Assembly (NCBI GenBank): GCA_031177735.1
Contig: JAPSKJ010000027.1
Location: 1-16,414, forward strand
Direction of reading: 5' to 3'
DNA: 16,414 bases
Source of the DNA: Nocardioides sp.
GTDB taxonomy: Bacteria; Actinomycetota; Actinomycetes; Propionibacteriales; Nocardioidaceae
Shown here: positions 13,960-16,414 of the stretch, in pieces
Numbering within the stretch: position 1 is the first letter of the stretch
Layout: each line of letters begins with the position of its first letter
Made by a program: the position numbers and the translations under genes
Notes under the pieces: generated by a model
The model's input: the letters and a program-made list of their open reading frames with translations, nothing else
Told to the model about the DNA's origin: nothing
The model's database searches: none

Positions 13960-15929
13960 GCCACCGGGCCTTCCACGGGGTTCTCTACGGGGTGCACCCG
14001 GCCGGTGCCGGCTGAGGTCGCCCAGGAGGTCGACCACCGGACGGGTGTGTCCGGGTCGTCGCGGCGGTCGATGACGTACCAGTCCATCTGCGCTCGGGCC
14101 GGGGTGACGTCGAAGACCGAGTAGCCGTGACTGTCGAAGTCGAGGTAGCGCACGTGCCGGTTGAGCGTCTTGATCGCGTTCTCGACCGCGAGGCTGGCCG
14201 TGCGCGGCTCGGCGCCCAGGATGTCCTTGAGGTTGTTCGACGTCACCGACGTGCACACGAACTCCACGCCCGCGCTGCCGCCCAGGAGCGGGTAGAGCGA
14301 GGCGTCGTAGGGCAGGTCGCAGGCCCACGCCGAGTGGATGTCGCCGGTGAGGAAGACGACGTTGCGCACGCCCTGGTCGGCGATGTGGTCGAGGACCTCG
14401 CGCTGGTCGGCGTAGTAGCCGTCCCACTGGTCGACGTTGTAACCCAGTCCGGGGGAGAGCTGGCCCAGGGCATCGGTGATGTCGCGCGGCAACGACCCGA
14501 TGGTGATCGGGGAGATCATCACCGGGTTGCCGACCAGCCGCCACAGGGGCCGGTCGGGCGTGAGGCCCTCCTTGAGCCACTCCATCTGCTCGCTGCCGGT
14601 GATGCTGCGATCGGCGTCGGCGACGGCAGGGTCGCCGATGCTGACCTGCTCGGAGCGGTAGGAGCGCAGGTCGAGCAGCGAGAGCTCGGCCAAGGTGCCG
14701 AAGGTGAACCGCCGGTAGAGGCGGTCACCGTCGCCGGTCACCGCCGTTCCGCTCATCCGGACCGGCATCCACTCGTCGTAGGCCCGGTGCGCGGCAGCCA
14801 CTCGCTCCGCCCAGACGCCCTCACCCTCGTCGTGGTTCTCGGCGCCGTCCACCCAGGCGTCGTTGGTCGTCTCGTGGTCGTCCCAGGTGACGATGAAGGG
14901 GTACTTCGCGTGCAGTGCGGCCAGGTCGCGGTCCTGCTTGTACTGCGCGTGGCGCTGCCGGTAGTCGGCCAGGCTGACCATCTCGCGCGCCGGGACGTGC
15001 GCGCGGACGTCGACGTTGTCGCTGCCCATCCCGTAGCCGCCCGGGGCGTACTCGTAGAGGTAGTCGCCCAGGTGCACGACGGCGTGCAGGTCGTCGCGCT
15101 TCGCCAGGTGCCGGTAGGCGCTGAACCAGCCGGCCTGCAGGTTGGAGCACGACACGACGCCGAGACGCAGGTGGTCGGGGGAGGCGTCGTACGCCGGCGC
15201 CGTCCTGGTCCGCCCGACCGGGCTGACCCCTGTCGCACCGCTCGGGTCCCGGTAGGCGAAGCGGTAGTGGTACCAGCTCTCCGGGTCGAGGCCCGTCACG
15301 TCGACCTTCACCGTGTGGTCGCGGCCCGGCCCGGTGGTGGTCGCGCCCTGGGCGACGACGCGGGCGAAGGCGGGGTCCTCGGCGACCGTCCAGACGACCG
15401 TCGCGTCGGGTCCGGAGCCGGAGCCCGGGGTGGCGTCAGACGTCGGAGTCAGCCGGGTCCAGAGCACGACGCTGTCGGGCAGCGGGTCGCCCGAGGCGAC
15501 GCCGTGCTGGAAGAACGCGCTGCCTGGGGGGTCGGTGGGTGTGCCGGTGGGGTCACCGGTCGGGGTGCCGGTGGGGTCACCGGTCGGGGTACCGGTGGGG
15601 TCACCGGTCGGGGTGCCGGTGGGGTCACTCGTCGGGGTGCCGGTGGGTGTGCCCGGCGCGTTGGTGGGCGCGGCGGTGGGTCCGCTCGTCGGCCCGCCGG
15701 TCGCGGTGCCCGTCGGCTGGGGTGAGGGTGCCGGGCTGGGCGTGGGGTCCGGGAGGGGCTGCTTGCGCAGCTTGCGCAGAGCCCGCAGTCGCTCGCGGAG
15801 GCGTTGGATCCGGCGGCGGGTGCGCTCCTTGGCCGGTCCGGGCTTCTGGTCCTCCAGTCGAGCCTGCAGACGGCGGATCCTGCGCTGAAGTCGCAGCTCG
15901 GCGGCGCTCGGGCCGGGCGGGGTGGTCAC
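13956..15929 (-). CDS. PhoD-family alkaline phosphatase with basic coiled-coil N-terminus and repeat linker
   Basis: This 657-residue protein has residues about 138-630 forming a PhoD-type metallophosphatase. The N-terminal PhoD domain starts at FFQHGVASGDPLPDSVVLWTRL. Catalytic motifs are SCSN (Cys261), HLGDYLYE (Asp289), TWDDHETTN (Asp350, Asp351, His352) and TGDIHSAW (Asp530, His532). PhoD enzymes release phosphate from mono- and diesters and are normally Tat-exported. Here residues 1-56 are instead an Arg-rich helical segment (20 Arg/Lys against 5 acidic in the first 60), and 60-135 is a Pro/Thr-rich linker with GTPTGDPT repeats. No signal peptide exists, and an in-frame TAG at 15939-15941 rules out a further upstream start. 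The GTG at 15929 is 6 nt after a TAGTCT -10 box. The TGA overlaps the downstream phosphatase start. Confidence 0.88.
   Translation of the reverse strand: MTTPPGPSAAELRLQRRIRRLQARLEDQKPGPAKERTRRRIQRLRERLRALRKLRKQPLPDPTPSPAPSPQPTGTATGGPTSGPTAAPTNAPGTPTGTPTSDPTGTPTGDPTGTPTGDPTGTPTGDPTGTPTDPPGSAFFQHGVASGDPLPDSVVLWTRLTPTSDATPGSGSGPDATVVWTVAEDPAFARVVAQGATTTGPGRDHTVKVDVTGLDPESWYHYRFAYRDPSGATGVSPVGRTRTAPAYDASPDHLRLGVVSCSNLQAGWFSAYRHLAKRDDLHAVVHLGDYLYEYAPGGYGMGSDNVDVRAHVPAREMVSLADYRQRHAQYKQDRDLAALHAKYPFIVTWDDHETTNDAWVDGAENHDEGEGVWAERVAAAHRAYDEWMPVRMSGTAVTGDGDRLYRRFTFGTLAELSLLDLRSYRSEQVSIGDPAVADADRSITGSEQMEWLKEGLTPDRPLWRLVGNPVMISPITIGSLPRDITDALGQLSPGLGYNVDQWDGYYADQREVLDHIADQGVRNVVFLTGDIHSAWACDLPYDASLYPLLGGSAGVEFVCTSVTSNNLKDILGAEPRTASLAVENAIKTLNRHVRYLDFDSHGYSVFDVTPARAQMDWYVIDRRDDPDTPVRWSTSWATSAGTGRVHPVENPVEGPVA
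15541..15647 (-). repeat. 24-bp tandem repeat, about 4.5 copies, coding for GTPTGDPT linker
   Basis: Copies start at 15541, 15565, 15589 and 15613, plus a half copy at 15637. Copies 1 and 2 are identical; copy 3 differs by one base (GTACC for GTGCC); copy 4 differs by two (TCACTCGTC for TCACCGGTC). The unit is a multiple of three, so copy-number change would keep the PhoD frame and only lengthen or shorten its linker. Confidence 0.95.
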
Positions 15930-15935
15930 GGCGGG

Positions 15936-15941
15936 AGACTA
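15936..15941 (-). promoter_or_regulatory. -10 box of probable leaderless phosphatase operon promoter
   Basis: On the minus strand TAGTCT fits TANNNT and ends 6 nt before the GTG at 15929. There is no Shine-Dalgarno in the 13 nt before the start. The -35 region (CTACCG at 17-nt spacing) is poor, which would fit an activator-dependent promoter. Confidence 0.45.
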
Positions 15942-15943
15942 GA

Positions 15944-15972
15944 GCAATCGTTACCGGCCGGTAGTCGATTGC
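15944..15972. promoter_or_regulatory. Long interrupted palindrome between glpK and the phosphatase operon
   Basis: GCAATCG (15944-15950) and CGATTGC (15966-15972) flank the perfect 12-bp palindrome TACCGGCCGGTA (15952-15963), with a 1-versus-2 nt asymmetry. As RNA it is a hairpin that could end glpK transcription (47 nt after its stop, no U-tract). As DNA it is a symmetric operator placed over the -35 region of the phosphatase promoter. Both readings are open. Confidence 0.6.
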
Positions 15973-15979
15973 GGTGGGC

Positions 15980-16007
15980 GTTCGCTGATCGTTCACCGAA
16001 GCGTTCC
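15980..16007. promoter_or_regulatory. Tandem GTTC repeats resembling a PHO box
   Basis: Two adjacent 11-nt units, GTTCGCTGATC (15980-15990) and GTTCACCGAAG (15991-16001), are followed by a third GTTCC at 16003-16007. Streptomyces PhoP boxes are tandem 11-nt direct repeats built on GTTCACC. The second unit matches that style well, the first only partly. The site lies about 50-70 nt upstream of the predicted phosphatase transcription start. Confidence 0.4.
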
Positions 16008-16019
16008 GCGGCAAGCCGC

Positions 16020-16414
16020 TCAGCCGGCCCAGCCACGGGACCGCTCGACCGCCGCCGTCCACCGGGCGTACGCCGCGTCGGCATCCTCCCGGGACCCCGC
16101 CGGTGTGAAGCTGCGGTCGAGCGCCCAGGTCTCCCTGAGGTCGTCGGTCGATGCCCAGACACCCGACCCCAGCCCGGCGAGGAAGGCTGCGCCGAGAGCG
16201 GTGGTCTCGACGAACCGGGGCCGCTCCACCGGCACCCCGATCTGGTCGGCCTGGAGCTGGCAGAGCAGGTCGTTGGCGGCCGCACCGCCGTCGACACGCA
16301 GCGAGGACAGCGTCGGCATGGTCTCCAGGACGTCGCGGACCTCGAAGGCGATCGCCTCCAACGTGGCGCGGACGAGGTGGGCACGGGTGGTGCCGCGGGT
16401 GATGCCGAGGATCG
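16020..16414 (-). CDS. glpK: Glycerol kinase, C-terminal part (partial)
   Basis: The frame enters from the right edge and ends at a TGA at 16020-16022, giving about 130 C-terminal residues. Glycerol kinase (FGGY family) phosphorylates glycerol to glycerol 3-phosphate with ATP in the cytoplasm. The visible conserved segments are ITRGTTRAHLVRATLEAIAFEVRDVLETM, the nucleotide-binding loop VDGGAAANDLLCQLQAD, then GVPVERPRFVETTALGAAFLAGLGSGVW. All align well in style with GlpK C-termini. The in-frame ATG at 16343-16345 lies within a conserved helix and is not the start. The catalytic N-terminal half lies outside the window. It is upstream of, and on the same strand as, the phosphatase operon, with about 90 nt between them. 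Confidence 0.92.
   Translation of the reverse strand, partial: ILGITRGTTRAHLVRATLEAIAFEVRDVLETMPTLSSLRVDGGAAANDLLCQLQADQIGVPVERPRFVETTALGAAFLAGLGSGVWASTDDLRETWALDRSFTPAGSREDADAAYARWTAAVERSRGWAG

Noticed and set aside
13960..14580. N-terminal extension of the Tat phosphatase frame into the PhoD gene
   Set aside because: The extension is a shadow of PhoD coding sequence in another frame, and the Tat signal must be N-terminal, so 13959 is the start.
15541..15647. 24-bp repeats as a CRISPR array
   Set aside because: The copies abut without unique spacers, keep the reading frame, and encode the PhoD linker.
14127..15725. A 532-codon plus-strand frame opposite the PhoD gene
   Set aside because: It is the antisense of a well-supported PhoD enzyme. 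The Gly-rich repeats at its end are the other strand of the 24-bp linker repeat.
16008..16019. GCGGC-aa-GCCGC hairpin as the glpK terminator
   Set aside because: The loop is only two bases and the stem five pairs, so the RNA would not fold well. The larger palindrome at 15944-15972 is a better candidate.

Overview
This window comes from a high-GC actinobacterium. The clearest evidence is a mycothiol-dependent formaldehyde dehydrogenase gene, since mycothiol is made only by Actinomycetota. GTG starts, 1-4 nt start/stop overlaps and probable leaderless promoters fit the same group. A Nocardioides-like organism is my guess, but the sequence alone does not prove the genus. I see no mobile element, tRNA, rRNA or CRISPR array. 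This looks like ordinary, tightly packed chromosome.

Region 1 (1-4815) is metabolic and hypothetical genes. It starts with the tail of an unidentified gene and a small hypothetical gene. These converge on a minus-strand pair, S-(hydroxymethyl)mycothiol dehydrogenase followed by a metallo-beta-lactamase-fold hydrolase, which probably form a formaldehyde detoxification pathway. Divergent from that pair is a plus-strand unit: flavin reductase, arylamine N-acetyltransferase, and a coiled-coil protein of unknown function. A minus-strand DksA/TraR-type zinc-finger gene closes the region.

Region 2 (4890-6522) holds a PIG-L/LmbE-type deacetylase (+) and a secreted, cysteine-rich endonuclease/exonuclease/phosphatase-fold protein (-), with only 4 nt between their converging ends.

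Region 3 (6760-12539) is a complete signalling and export module. A histidine kinase and response regulator (minus, response regulator first) diverge from a four-gene plus-strand operon: a lipoprotein with a duplicated Cys-x36-Cys unit, a membrane-fusion-type protein carrying a peptidoglycan-binding domain, an ABC ATPase and a MacB/FtsX-type permease. The last three genes are coupled by ATGA overlaps. A strong hairpin lies just before the first gene's ribosome-binding site, and another hairpin ends the operon. The two-component system probably controls the exporter.

Region 4 (12643-16414) is a two-phosphatase operon on the minus strand: a PhoD-family phosphatase with an unusual basic N-terminus, a Thr/Pro repeat and no signal peptide, then a Tat-signal alkaline-phosphatase-superfamily enzyme, joined by an ATGA overlap. 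Upstream lie a possible leaderless promoter, a long palindrome, and tandem GTTC repeats that resemble an actinobacterial PHO box. The window ends in the C-terminal part of glycerol kinase.

The points most worth checking are the duplicated-cysteine lipoprotein in the exporter operon, the hairpin before it, the possible PHO-box control of the phosphatase pair, the PhoD N-terminus, and the recurring leaderless start signature.
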